Assembly (NCBI GenBank): GCA_013115135.1 | Contig: JABANP010000421.1 | Location: 1 to 47,034 of the forward strand | Reading direction: 5' to 3' | Length of the DNA stretch: 47,034 nt | Source: Perkinsus olseni | Taxonomy: Eukaryota > Perkinsozoa > Perkinsida > Perkinsidae | In this document: positions 20,698 to 31,867 of the stretch, in pieces | Layout of the letters: each line of letters starts with the position of its first letter | How positions within the stretch are numbered: position 1 is the first letter of the stretch | The notes under the pieces: generated by a model | What the model was told of the DNA's origin: nothing | Databases searched by the model: none | What the model saw: the letters and a program-made list of their open reading frames with translations, nothing else | Program-made: the position numbers and the translations under genes

Positions 20698-21137
20698 ACA
20701 AATTCAGCAAAGTGCCCTGCTCTCGAACACAACCGACACGTCGATGTCGCGACGAAACGATTGCTACATCTGGATTTTCTCGGGTCCCAACCAGGGATAT
20801 ACTCATGGGATAATCCACAGTTTCGACACCTGCTCTCCTATTTGGCTGGTTTGGCGGCTCTGCACTCCGCCACTGTATGGTCTTCAGCATAACATCTTTG
20901 GCACCTGTGAGAGAGGCATTCGTGTCGGTTCTGAGAATTACTACGACCTGATCCTATGGGTCTGCTGATAGGTTGATCCTGACGAAGTTGACTTCGCCGC
21001 TGAGTGGCTGTGTATAGGCCTCCTTGTTCGGACGACCCTGGTGGATCTGCAGAATGTGACGTGGCGGTCGATGGCACTGCCGCCACACTGTGTCGATCCT
21101 CATACTCATCGCCTCGGATCTGAATCTCAGCTCTCAA
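20666..21137 (-). pseudogene. Element B gag zinc-knuckle region
   Basis: Contains CQRCYAEDHTVAEC, an intact CCHC knuckle. A second knuckle (CRLCSRAGHFA) loses its frame before the last Cys because one base is missing relative to copy A at about 20706. Confidence 0.65.
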
Positions 21138-21212
21138 CTGCTGAATAGATCGAGGGCCATACGGTGTCCTTCAACAGCTGCAACTGCGAGATACTGGCCT
21201 ACCCTGGGTAGG

Positions 21213-22368
21213 CTACCCAGTCGCTGACAGCGACTCGCTGTAGGGTTCGAAGAGACCATTACGCCAGATACTGATTTCGTCAGAGTCTTCAACCAACGCT
21301 CCTGAGTATTGCAGCTCCTTTCGGGCATTCTGAACACGGCTGATGAAATCTCGGCACGACTCGGCCGGATTACGTCTCAGCTGTTTCCATTGAGTCTTAA
21401 GCTTGTCTCTCACGACGGCATTGGAGTACGTACGCTCCAGAACCCTCAATATTGCTTCTACCCTGGCTTTGAAGCCAGCAGCGCATGATCTATCAAAGGG
21501 TCTCCCTATGGAGTCGATTGCATTATCCCAAACTGACCTGCTCAGTGGATACCTCAAGAGGTAATAAGATCCGACTGAGAGTTCGTCCCAGCCGTGGTCC
21601 TCGGCTGTCCTCTATATCTCTATGCAAGCTGGCGATGGTGATCTCCTGGGAAGACTTCCCAGTGAAGATCTCGGACTTCGCCGCGAGCTTGTGACACTCG
21701 CGTCGAACTCGCTCCTTATAATTCTGATTAAGTGGCCTACGGTCCGAGTCGGGGTGATGTTGAGACACAGGATCGTCAAACTCAATACCCGTCTGGTCTC
21801 CTCCATGAGGGGGTTCGGCCGATCCGTGTGCCATTCCATCACTAAATTGTACCCTCACGCATGCCGGAGCATCCGCACTAGGGTTGGGGAGGTCCACTCC
21901 GACGCGTTCCCCTGTCGGACGTACATTCTCGTCGAGTGGTAATTCACCCGATTGGACACTATCAAAATCGCTGGACGCATAGCCCTCAGATATAACGCGA
22001 TGAGCCTCCCCCCTCTCTCCCGGATTCCTACTTGTGTTCCGTTCCTGAACGATGGCTTCCATCATCTCCCTCATCTCCCTCATAGCGGCCCTGAGCTGCA
22101 GGACTTCTTCTTCCACATTTCCAGAAGTCGGAGTAGTCCGGGGAGGGGTAGGTTGCAGAGCGGGGTTAGGAGGTCGCGAATTTCTTCCTCCTCGAATGCC
22201 AAGGGGGTAGTCTGCACTTCCGCAGTGCGAGTTGTAGCCTCCCCTACCGGAGTAATCACTGCAGCCGGCGGAGGAGGGTTCCTCCCGGAGCAGCTCTTCG
22301 ACGGGGGGTTCTTCGGGGGTTCTTGTGTGAGCACTGGAGGCGGTAGATCTTCGGCGTCTTGGTGGCAT
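21213..22368 (-). pseudogene. Element B gag
   Basis: Two overlapping frames (21523-22368 and 21213-21557) together match copy A gag and extend it. The N terminus is MPPRRRRSTASSAHTRTPEE; the C-terminal part reads KTQWKQLRRNPAESCRDFISRVQNARKELQY, typical of a gag capsid end. A frame break sits near 21600 (SLHRDIED against SLHRDIEETAED in copy A), and small indels alter the Pro-rich part. Confidence 0.7.
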
Positions 22369-23028
22369 CCCGGTAGAATGTTCTTGTTCTCTGCTAACAA
22401 CTCAAGTCTTCGTGAGGTGGTGTAAGGTAGGCTAGGAAAGGGATCAACGAAGCATGATGAGAGCTCGGCGTGGCCTCGCTCGTTAGCTATGACTTGACGG
22501 AGCGAAGTAAAGCACGTTTCACAACTTTCCCACTTCCATCTCGGAGATGGAACACCTCATCAAGCTTGAAAACGGCTACTCATAAACCGCCTGACGAGCT
22601 TCAACCCCTAACCCTTAACCTTCAACCTTCAACCCTCACTAAAAGTCTACCTAACTACAACTCCACCTCTCCTACTGCCTACTTCAACTCCAACGTCACA
22701 TATGTGATATATACTGTCTGGACAAACTGTCTATAGGTATGTCTCAAGCTGTCTCGATCGATCCTGAACAACGCCTTACTACGGAGGGGGGAATCTCTCA
22801 TCACTCTTTACTTCTCTCCTTTTTCATCTTAACATCTCATACTCCTCTACTCGGAGGCGAAAGTGTTACTCATTGCGCCGATCGTCTTGTGCATGCGTGC
22901 ATAGCGTATTCCCCTCGAGCTTAGAAGTAGCGAGTAGAAGACTCTACCATCCTTCTCGCCTTGCGTCGACTATGAGCAACAAAGGAGAAATGACATGAGA
23001 AGCAACAACGGAAGCGTTTTGATATAAT

Positions 23029-23696
23029 ATGCGCTTAGCCTTTCTTCAGTTGAATTGTCGAAATTCAGAGTCAATTTTTGTTAGTCTGCTGGGAATGGTA
23101 AAATTTGAGCCGGATTTCATTCTAGTCTCCGAACCAGCTCGACAAATAGAATTAGAATACTATCACGTAGTGAGAGAATCAATTAGTTCAAACGCATGTA
23201 TTCTTGTCAGAGATGAGCACTTCAGGGATTTTTCAGCTCGGACTACTGAGAACAACCTAAGTGTAGTACAGTACAGGCTATAGTTATAGCCGCTTTCAAC
23301 GTCAACCAAGAGTGCAACTCTGATAATATTTTGCAACCAGCTGGCAGTCGAGAGAATGTATCTGTTGTAGTAGGTGACAGCAACGGTTCTAGTTTCTTAT
23401 GGAGCCCACTACATAGCTCTTGTAGAAATTCAGTGGCAAGACGGAATGATAGGTCGATAGCCGATTTTCTGCTCTCAGAAGGGTTTATATGCGCGAATCG
23501 TAGGAGTAAGCCCACCTTCCGTGCGTTGAACAGCAGTCTGAGTCCGGGTAGTAGGTTTAAAACTTCTCTCATGGATTTTACTTTTAGAAGGGCCCTGGAG
23601 TGGTCTGTTTCCGATGACTTTGGCCTACGAGATCATGCGCCGATATGCTTCGAGCTCCTCGAGCCCTTGGCTAGCGGCTTTCCTCGGAGTCCATGA
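23029..23696 (+). pseudogene. LINE-1 endonuclease domain
   Basis: Starts MRLAFLQLNCRNSESIFVSL with the N-x-R pattern of LINE endonucleases, then FEPDFILVSEPARQIE. A second frame carries VVGDSNGSSFLW (the catalytic G-D-x-N) and DFGLRDHAPICFELL (the D-H-x-P-I motif). One frame break lies near 23283-23330. The domain order is normal for a non-LTR retrotransposon with an apurinic-type endonuclease. Confidence 0.8.
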
Positions 23697-24059
23697 TGCC
23701 TCTCCGAAGTGAATCTGGGAGAATTGAACTACTACAAATGCAACTGGGGCGTTTACAAGGATCATCTTGAGACTATGAAGCTGTACTGCCTCCCTGGGCC
23801 CGGCCCAGGAACATCTAGAGTGGACACTCTCAAGATAGGGGAAAATGCCCGCAGTTGAGAGCAGTTGATGGCTCTAGCACTAGCTTTGAGGTGTGACAGG
23901 AAGAAATCTCTTCGCTGATAGACAAGAGGCGGAAGATCTCCGACTCAGCGCCTGACCTTGACGGTATACGTTTAAAGCATTGGCATGAAAGCCCTCCCTG
24001 GGTTAAGAACGAGTTGGGGAAACTCATCGGTTTCGGCTTTGGGAATGCTCACCTCCCTC

Positions 24060-24730
24060 GCTCATGGAAGCACTTCCGTATGATAATGCTCGATAAAACT
24101 CGCGTGTGACCGGAAGAAGTGGTGTCTGATATCAGTTGACTACAGTAACGCTTTCGGAGAGGTGTCACACAGTTCGATTATCAGTAGTCTGGAGTCCTCT
24201 GGGGTAGACAGTGGCGCTTGTAATTAAGTGAAGGGCCGATTAATTAAGTGCCTTGCTTGACGTACATCCGAATTATGAGCACTCAGTGGTCTTCTCGGTT
24301 ACAACAACGCACTCCGTCAACTTGGATTCACCTCCACATCCGGCTTTAACTTCCACGAACATCTGAGTGGCAAACTAACGCTGGAAAAGCGAATTGGCAA
24401 CATGGCCTTACGACAGTGCAGTGCAGTGCTAGAAAAGAGGGTTATCGGTTGGGATTTTCTTGGAAATATATAACAAAGTTCTTCTAGCTGTCATTCTTTA
24501 TGCTCGTGAGTTATGGGGTCCTCTCATAGCCAACAAAACGGTCAGAGAACAGATCGACTTGGTAGGCTCTTACTTTCTCAGGCGGGCTCTAAGGGTTCGG
24601 AAGAGCACTCCCCGAGCATTGCTGTATCATACAGTGGTGGAAAAGTTGGGGCGTCCGGGGCTGAGCTCTGCTTCCTTCCTTGCCCGATGATGCCTCTTGC
24701 TGAAAATATTTTTGTAGAACTGTCATCATG
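24060..24730 (+). pseudogene. LINE-1 reverse transcriptase remnants
   Basis: Fragments in several frames: SVDYSNAFGEVSHSSIISSL with the first RT Asp near 24135, then about 60 bases later the thumb segment YNNALRQLGF, then the C-terminal ILYARELWGPLIANK and SYFLRRALRVRKSTPRALLYH. The palm segment with the YADD box is missing compared with LINE-3. Positions 23700-24060 hold the decayed linker. Confidence 0.7.
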
Positions 24731-24919
24731 AATCGTAGTCCTGATTTTTTCATCAGCATTAATCCCAGTGTGAATATACTATATTCAATAAAGTATTGAA
24801 TACTAATTATTGAACTGTGGAAGCTCCAACTTAGAACTCAAGGACTTCACAGACTAGGGAGAATCCGACCTAAATGTTCAATTCGAGAATCACAACAAAA
24901 GAATCATTCCATGGAAGTA

Positions 24920-27900
24920 TCAGAGCCCGGGATCCTCGGAAGACGAAGAGCGAACCTTCTTGTCCCACTTGCCATCCTCCCTCACCGGCACAGCGCCGTC
25001 ACTGGCCGGTCGAAAGGCCGCGAGCCTCGGTCGATGGAAATCACGGGGTCCGGAAAGCTCAGGATGTGGACGGTTATCAAGTATACGGTCGATAACGGCG
25101 GAGTGAACAACACGCTTCTTGGCAAACTTGGAGTCGCGCTTGCGCCTGAACCCAGTGAAGGACTCAGGCATCCTTTCAAGGCAGGCCATGAGGAACTGAT
25201 CTACGTTCGAAGCCGATATACCTAGGCTGCTCCAAACCAGTAAAGCCTCGTCGGCCAATCCCGCATGAGCAAGATGCCGTCGAGGATCACAGCCATTGAG
25301 GGTCGAACATTGGGCTTCGACAATGCTTTCGCAGCGAGTTTTTAGTGCCACGCAGGCTATGGCGTAGATGCACTGCTCACATCCACGGCACAAGCGGGGC
25401 TGCGTATGGATATCACTCCAGACAGCATCCATATCAATTTTCTCGCCGGGCGCCACCGGCAAGAAATTGGCACGAATTCGGTCACGGAGTTCCATATACT
25501 GCTCCTTCAGTCCCTCGATACCAGGCGTAACCTCAAGATCCTTCTTGAAGCTAACGACGAACTCAGCAACCACTCCAAAGAAGTCGACTGGGGACTCAAG
25601 CGTACTCAACTCGTCGCGAAGACCCAAACGATCGAGCATCCAGTCATCGCGATGCAGGCCAATCTCGTCGCGAGATCCGAGGAGTGCCTCTCTACTGAGT
25701 GACTGGCAGCATGCCTCCAACCAACACGGTGTATCTCGTAGGATCCGTCTTGTCAATGCCGAGATAAGCTGCTTAATCCAGTCAACGCAGAATTGCACGG
25801 AGAGCTCGAAAACCCATGGAGAGATACACCCAAGCTCAACGCCCTGCCATCTACGTTCTACGAAGTCTATACTGCGCAGCGTAGGTAAGGACTCGATAGC
25901 GAAATGGTCGGGGTCCAGGGCAGCGATGTGCACAGCCCGACTCTCTGGCAGCTCCCGGATAGCGTCTCGGAGACCTTCCAGCTCAGCACTTGCAAGAATC
26001 AAGGTGTCTCTCAGTCCGTGAACGGCTGCGATTACCTGCCACGGACGTCGATTCACGGCCTGTGCAGTGCATGAAACACCAGCGATGATAGTCATAACAT
26101 CGTAACATACAGCAAACTTCAGTAGCCAGTCGAGCTTGTCAACTTGTGGGAATGTACCCAGACTCGTGGCCCTGTAATTCACTTCGAAGTTACGATAAAC
26201 CCGTGCTTCGCTGGATGCCCATCTAGTCGCAGAGAAGGCCAGAGGGGCGGCAAACTTGAACCCTAGACGAGCGGCTTCGTCTTTGAAGTCCTCATAGGCG
26301 TAGCCGTGCCTTGATGGCATTGCTGGATGCAGCACGCTTCTGAGGTCAGTCTCGCCCTTATGAGAGTCGTTGACCGATAGCTCAATGCGATGGGCAATGC
26401 ACCATGCATGGTAGAGCTGCTGATCCTCGCACCCCAAGGCAGTGCTCAGCCGGCTACCCACACGAAGGCCGTGATACTCGCCATCCGTCGCGAGTGCGAC
26501 AAGGTTCCCACGAAGGACGTCTTCATCAAAGCCGAACTGCAGGAGCGTATCCACGAGAAGCTCAGTAAGCCCATCGCCGGTCTTGTCAGTCGCCACTAGG
26601 AGCTGCCAATAGGTAGGCTACGATCCGGCCACGAACAAGTCCCATAGCACAAGTGGCTTGGAGCGTACGACGCTGCACAGTGACCTTATCACAGCTTGCT
26701 GCAATAGGGCTGCTGCGCATACCGAAACAAGGTTGGCGATCCATGAAGACCGCGGTTATCCTGGCCTTCATCTCTGCAACCATTGCTCTGACGAAAGCCG
26801 GAAGAAAATGAGTCCGCGAGTGATTCTTGTCGCCAGAACTAACTCCGTTCTCCACCTGGAGAGCGAGCAGTCGCTCGAAAGAGCGCTAGCTGTGCCCCTC
26901 CACAGTAGAGAAGTACGCAGTACGAGCTACAGCTAAAGCCTCACTCCTCTTCGTACTGGCTACACCAGACTCAGCGATGGCAACCGACCTCGTATGGGTA
27001 CCAATCTCCAGATGCCTCTTCAGCGAAGCTATGATATCGCGCTGCCTCTCCGGAGGTGGGAGCTCATCACCAAGGTGGAAGACACCGATACGGTCGAAGC
27101 TTGCGGGCCTCTCATTACGCGGGATCGACCACTTGTTTGAGTCGCGTACAGTACAACGAACTCGCAGACCCCCATCATCCAGCTTGAAGGGACCAATAGA
27201 GCCGATGCGTCGGCGAAAGTCCAGCTCTCGCTGATGGAGCGAATCTTTCGCAAGATGCTCGTCTAGTTTAGCCGTGAGGAGGTCTATCTTTTGTGACTGA
27301 GCTATCAGCATAGAAGCCAATCCAGTGGAACTATACGCACTGACGGGCAACTGGGCTTTGGGGCGATTCGGATCTGCTGGACCAGCGATTCTGTCGGCCT
27401 TCGGAGCGACCTTTGCAGGCGGAGGGGCCGCCTTGGCAGCCGGCGTGGCATGAGGACCACGAGGAAGAACCTCGCCACCGACGGGGCTACGATCAAGGGC
27501 AGGAGCTTCTAGCTGGGCTGGCGGGTCCTCCTCGGGCTCGTGCGATCCGCGCGATCCGCCTGGACCACGCATGACCGGACCTGGCACGACGTGTGGGTAA
27601 AGTGTCTTTACTGAAGCCACGATAATTATGGCTTGAAATTCCGACGCGCAAGGTGATGCACAAGCGAGATACCAGACGATGGACCATTGGGAACAGACGA
27701 TACGTTACGTTGTCTTACCCTGCTCCTGGGCTTCTCTTTCACTGAAAGTTCGCTTCTTGGGATGCGACTGGAACATATCGGTTAAGGAGCGCTGCCCTTT
27801 TTCGGCCTTATATCTTTCCGGCATTCCTGGATGGCGCTTGGCAAAGTGGTCATAAAGACGGAAGTTGTCTTTCCTCGACTTGTAGTCACAGTAGTAGCAT

Positions 27901-27932
27901 TCAAGAACTTCCTTAGACGGGGCAGTTGACAT
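24920..27932 (-). pseudogene. hAT-like transposase with BED/C2H2 finger (one intron)
   Basis: Exon 1 (27932-27719) starts MSTAPSKEVLECYYCDYKSR and carries a C-x2-C-x13-H-x4-H finger ending FAKRH. A 108-bp intron (27718-27611, GT-AG) joins it in frame to VKTLYPHVVPGPV. A Pro/Ala-rich linker and a helical segment follow, then AYFSTVEGHS and the RNase-H-like core: SCDKVT (first Asp), LVALATDGEYHGL (second Asp), LYHAWCIAHRIELSVND, and RWASSEARVYRNF. The C-terminal region has a dimerisation-like block around CESIVEAQCSTLNGCDPRRH. Two lesions are visible: an in-frame TAG at 26886-26888 and a one-base frameshift near 26590. I could not identify terminal inverted repeats. Confidence 0.72.
27611..27718 (-). 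other. Predicted 108-bp intron in the hAT-like gene
   Basis: Donor GGTAAGAC and acceptor GGCTTCAG; length divisible by three, with internal stops. Splicing joins a phase-1 codon (G plus TA) and leaves both flanking frames in register. Confidence 0.7.
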
Positions 27933-27999
27933 GGTGATCTCCTATTGAGTGGTTTCTGGCTGCACAAGAAACGCTGAAACGCGAAAGGTCGCGTAGCGA

Positions 28000-28524
28000 G
28001 CTAGATCGTCAGCGACGCTCGTACCAGTCGTACGGTACGACCAATGCGAATGAGTTCTGCGTGCACGTACATTGGAAGCCGGGGTTGCACGCAAACACAT
28101 GAAGGTCGGTCGATGGATGGCGCTTTCGTAACGAAAGTTTCGTCGAAAGGAACCGGTGATAACCTTTCAGGCATCCTCTTAAAAGACTCTCCTGCGAACA
28201 TGGTGGATGAAGTTCCAGGTACCTCCGTTGAACTGCAAGTGAGCCTACGATCCGGGCCAGATTCAGGCATCCAGTCTGGATGCCGCGCCTGGATGATCCA
28301 GATACATAGCAGTGGGCCTGTGCGCACGGCGCGGCATTGCCCCGCGCTGTGCGCGCATTTTCCGCATTTTTTCTTCCCTCCTCTTTTCATTTTTCCTCCT
28401 CCTCCTTCCCCTCCCTTTCTCTTCCTTCCTTCCTCCCCTCCTTCCTTCCTTACGCCGGTGACTTCCTTGGCCACACATGTGACCGAGTACCCCAGTTTTC
28501 CACCACACTACAAGCTACATACAG
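28000..28524. other. Non-coding interval with pyrimidine tract and GC hairpin
   Basis: Holds a GC-rich imperfect inverted repeat (about 28318-28358), then a long C/T tract with CCTTCCTT units (about 28372-28452). I see no gene. It lies between the hAT-like gene and LINE-2 and could contain the missing hAT end. Confidence 0.5.
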
Positions 28525-28538
28525 CCTGTATGTAGCTT
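28512..28538. repeat. Perfect palindrome, 13-bp arms
   Basis: Arms AAGCTACATACAG and its complement flank a single C. It sits at the start of LINE-2 similarity. Confidence 0.85.
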
Positions 28539-29038
28539 TACGCGTGATGCCTCTGTCATTTCTAGTGACTGAAAAAGTGGTTCTCAAACATTTCGACAGG
28601 AGATCGGTTACCGATTGTACAAAAACGAGGGCAGAAATTGATAAGTTTCGAGCCCTTTTAAAAGATTGGGGCTTTTCAAAGCCCTGCACCAATACGGGTT
28701 CCGAGGGAATGAAGAGAAGCAAACAGCGGAATAGCTTGTCTTTGTCCGAAACAAAGCACCGCCTTAATCTCTTCAGGGATAATACGGTAGTAAGGTTGGT
28801 GTCAACACTCTCTGAACCCTTACGAAGAGCGCTCGAAAGCTCTCGGCCAAGAGAGAGTCTCCAGCAAGTGGTGCGGTCGAGAACCATTGCGTCGTCCTTG
28901 CAGGTACTCTCGGGCCACTCTATTCTTCTGGAGGGCTATATATATAGGCCAGGCTACAACGCAACGGCTCATGATACTAATTGGGGTCATTGTGGGGTCA
29001 GGGATGGGAACGTTCACCTGATGCTCAAATGTCGATGA
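28525..29038 (+). pseudogene. LINE-2, C-terminal fragment
   Basis: The frame contains VMPLSFLVTEKVVLKHF, homologous to VMSLSHLVTERIAIKLM in LINE-3. It ends with SGHSILLEGYIYRPGYNA and then WGHCGVRDGNVHLMLKC, the Cys/His pattern found at the end of many LINE ORF2 proteins. Only the last 160 residues are present. LINE-1 contains its own copy of the overlapping region, so this is a separate copy. Confidence 0.65.
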
Positions 29039-29159
29039 CCAGATCGGTCTCGCGTGCGGCCTAGTTCCATAGACGGCAGCGGAACTCCAGGACAAATAAC
29101 AATCTGTGTGAGTCGATGTGCAGCTATGGATGATTGCTGTGAAAAGCTCTTTTTCAAAG

Positions 29160-29465
29160 AGTTTCTGAGAACTATTGAAAAAGAAAGAGTTGGAGGAGAT
29201 TATCTCCTAATGATAAGCTAACCGAACGGGGGGAAAGCAACTTGATTGGCGGGCTTTTCGAGTCCTGGAGATGATGCTTGTCGTGGCACACCGGGGCGAG
29301 GCTTTGTGTGACGGTCGTAGGCACAGCCTTCCGGATGCGTAAGCGGGTCCTGCCAGGAGGGAAGGAAGCGTCTCTGGTTGAATATACCCCTGAGGATAGC
29401 TTCTTGACAATCTGTCTGATTGCACTGCATGTCAATGCTACAGTAAGTCTCCAACTGTGCACATT
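29160..29465. other. Interval without recognised gene
   Basis: Short overlapping frames occur on both strands with no domain pattern. Nothing here can be supported as a gene. Confidence 0.5.
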
Positions 29466-29514
29466 GGCAAGAGTCTAACTAAGCCGGAACCGGCGTTGGA
29501 CTATAAACTCACAC

Positions 29515-29740
29515 ACACACGCAACGAGTTAGAGCAGAATCAGTAGACAGGCTAGAGATTCAGCTATGAGATAGACAGGCACGAAATTGAACTAGAGAGC
29601 CCAATCCCGAATCGCAGTAGTTTGATCTACTGTATAGAGTTCTATACTCAGCTTCGAGTGCTTCAACGAAGCTAGCCGATTCGAAGATCTTTCAGTTACA
29701 GATCTTCGGCGAGCGAAAACCCGTTGGACGGCATAGCTGC
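29515..29740 (-). repeat. Solo LTR-like fragment of the R1 family
   Basis: Matches 310-530 at about 85% by eye, including ctagagattcagctatgaga and tatagagttctatact. It lacks the rest of R1, so it may be a solo LTR or a fragment. A short (CA)n run (29508-29521) lies just before it. Confidence 0.6.
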
Positions 29741-29889
29741 ATGAAACGGTTGCAGCCCATAGGCTTAAATGGATAGAAGAAAAAGCTTTAATTCCCATTA
29801 TACTCAATCCTATGTCCATCCCAGGTGTTGTTGAGTCAACCAGTGTTACTTCTAACACACCTGTGCTAAGACGTCTCACCGCTCGCACA

Positions 29890-30853
29890 CACCTCCCTAT
29901 CCAATCCCATACCTGCCGTTTCGCAGCATTTCTTTTGCAAAATTGGTCTGTACACTACGTAGTCCTGACCTCTGTCGTGCATACACGTCGTCGACCATGC
30001 AGGTGCTTAGCCACCGACCATGCTCTGCAATGAGTACAGAATCCATGCCCCGATCTTTCATAATTGCGATGCCCGTCCTCCGTAAGCTGTGCGTGCTACA
30101 TCGGCCATCAGTATCCGGATCGGCGACCGCCTTCATCAGGTCTTCTACGTCGTCCGTTAGCTGCTTGTGTGATACCGAGAAGAGATAGTCGCCGGGATAG
30201 TCGCCCTTCGCCTATTTTTGCTTGTCAACATCACCAGACAGTGATATGGGCACCACGGCACGATTGTGTTTCCTGGACATGCGCAGCCGATTGTTACCCA
30301 CTGCGGTACTGTCGATGTTTCGCGCTTGCGTATTCAGATCGTGGCCACCTTCTCTAGGAATCGAACCTCAGCCACTCTCAACGTTGAGAGCTCTCGTACT
30401 CGCAACAGTCCGCATATACCAATCACAAAGGCTGCACTACTATACCTCCGTCCCGACGACGCGGTCAACTGTGACTCAGCACGTACTTGCAGTGGCGTCA
30501 TCGTCCGAGTTGTCTGGTAGCATCTTCCCATTGACTCTATCCACTGCTTGCTTTGATAGGCGCAGTAACTCAATTTCGGATACCGTCAGGGCGCAGGTGC
30601 GCGGTTGCAATCGGTTCAACACTAGCAGTGTATTGAGGTACTGCTTTATTGTGGTACCTGCGTACTCCTTCCCCGATGGACCGTGTCTTGCAGTAGGCAA
30701 GTATGTGGCATATCGAAGCATCATCCACATGTCCAAGGGAAAGGCGGGCGTACACGGAGGTGAATTAACACGCACGAAACGCTCATACCCATCCCGTATA
30801 CAGGCGTACTGCTTCTTCGTCGATTCTTGCCTCGCCCCGCTTAGGAGATTCAT
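29890..30853 (-). pseudogene. Tyrosine recombinase, Crypton/DIRS type
   Basis: Two frames separated by a frameshift and a stop (about 30196-30345). The first starts MNLLSGARQESTKKQYACIR, a SAM-like core-binding domain. It is followed by VIGICGLLRVRELSTLRVAEV with the first catalytic Arg. SRKHNRAVVPISLSG fits the catalytic Lys hairpin. The last part has STHSLRRTGIAIM (H-x-x-R), AEHGRW and MVDDVYA with the nucleophilic Tyr. These residues define a tyrosine recombinase that would act on DNA without a DDE or integrase core. I cannot tell Crypton from DIRS or Ngaro because no RT is attached. Confidence 0.7.
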
Positions 30854-31300
30854 GACTTCTGTATCCGTTGTGCATGGTGGCCCACTGGTTTGTCGACGAC
30901 ACTCGCCTACTTCATATCCGCAACATATTTACGCCCTCGAGAGCCTCGCTGAACACTCCAAGCCCTTCCTTTTCCCTGTGAACTGTAGGCGTTCCCGCGC
31001 CGCAGTCTTCTTGTAAATATGCCGTCTGACCCCGGAGAACCTCCATTCATACATCGCTGTTTCATACATTGTAGGTTTCGTCCACGATTGTTTCATCCAT
31101 GGTAAGGTTCATCCTGCTTGTTTCGTCCATGTTACTTCCGTCCATCCTCTTTCATACACATCCCTTTCGTCCACGGGTCTTGCGTACATGATTCTTTCAT
31201 CCACGCCGTTTCGTCCAATCATGCTCTAACCCCGCTTCTTTCCTCCAGGGCTTTTCGTACAAGCCTTTCGTACACGTGCGTTTCGTCCACGCTACTTATG

Positions 31301-31332
31301 GACATATGTGACGCCGCGGCGTCACATATGTC
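31301..31332. repeat. Perfect 32-bp palindrome at array/core border
   Basis: Fully self-complementary around CCGCGG (outer ends GACATATGTG). It marks the inner edge of the left array. Diverged versions occupy the same place in FB-i (about 12124) and the MULE (about 17058). Confidence 0.9.
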
Positions 31333-31343
31333 TAAAAGTTGCG

Positions 31344-31366
31344 CGCCGGCGGCTGCGCCGCCGGCT
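31344..31366. repeat. GC palindrome, 9-bp arms
   Basis: GCCGGCGGC-TGC-GCCGCCGGC, lying between the array and the tRNA-like part of FB-ii. Confidence 0.8.
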
Positions 31367-31391
31367 CCACCTCTCCCACCTCTGCCACTTC

Positions 31392-31460
31392 TGCCCCTGC
31401 CAGGATTCGAACGCGCGGCCATCGTCATGCAAGCCGGGAGCTCGACCAATTCCGCCCAGT
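31392..31460 (-). other. tRNA-like segment in FB-ii
   Basis: The minus strand reads GCGGAATTGGTCGAGC (D-arm-like) and CGTTCGAATCC (B-box-like). The T and anticodon stems do not pair well. It is a better-preserved copy of the segment at 12180-12245. Confidence 0.45.
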
Positions 31461-31867
31461 GCCTGAAGGTTCCAAACATGAATGGAACCGGCGGCATTTT
31501 GTCGGAACTTAATGTGTGTCTTATGGGTGAGTAGGTTAGGGGTTCATGCTCGTATTCGCGAGGCCTGGGTTCTTTTCCTCAAATGAACATTTGCGTCTCG
31601 TCAGTTTCATATGTACGAACCACTGCTGGACGAATGATATTTTCGAAAAGATCGTGGCCGAATAGATCCCCGCGAGCATATCTTTGGATCAACCGCCCAT
31701 GCACGAAATAATCGTGTATGAAACCCGTTATGGATGAAAAAATCGTGACCGAAACATATACTTTTTCGATGTACGAAAAGATCATGAATGAACCGAAATT
31801 TGTACGAAACAATCTTGGATCGAAGCTGCAGTGGACCCATCGATCATGGACGAATCGCGGTACACCC

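Larger units (their letters stand above)
18160..22930 (-). mobile_element. Retroelement copy B (BEL/Pao-like, defective)
   Basis: Collinear with copy A and more complete in the integrase core, but truncated at about 18155 where the integrase C terminus should follow. Broken by a CAG-to-TAG stop in RNase H (about 19438), a 7-bp deletion (about 19388), a 1-bp deletion in the zinc knuckle (about 20706) and a gag frame break near 21600. It shares the RT palm deletion with copy A. Its right end joins LINE-1 at the same junction as in copy A. Confidence 0.75.
31033..31867 (+). mobile_element. Foldback element FB-ii (non-autonomous, MULE-related)
   Basis: Left terminus CGGAGAACCTCC, left array (about 31044-31300), a perfect palindrome at the inner edge, a GC palindrome, a tRNA-like segment, then a right array (about 31610-31855) ending CGAATCGCGGTACACCC. 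Both ends match the MULE. The left flank belongs to the tyrosine recombinase element, the right flank to LINE-3. No matching target duplication is present (TCTGACCC against CCTGGCAC). Confidence 0.78.

Noticed and set aside
28337..28520. N-terminal part of the 233-residue plus-strand frame as protein
   Set aside because: It consists of a pyrimidine tract (Ser/Pro/Phe-rich). Homology to LINE ORF2 starts only after about 28525.
24731..28524. hAT element inserted cleanly into one LINE (LINE-1 plus LINE-2)
   Set aside because: Both LINE parts contain the same VMPL-region, so they overlap and do not abut; they are more likely two separate copies.
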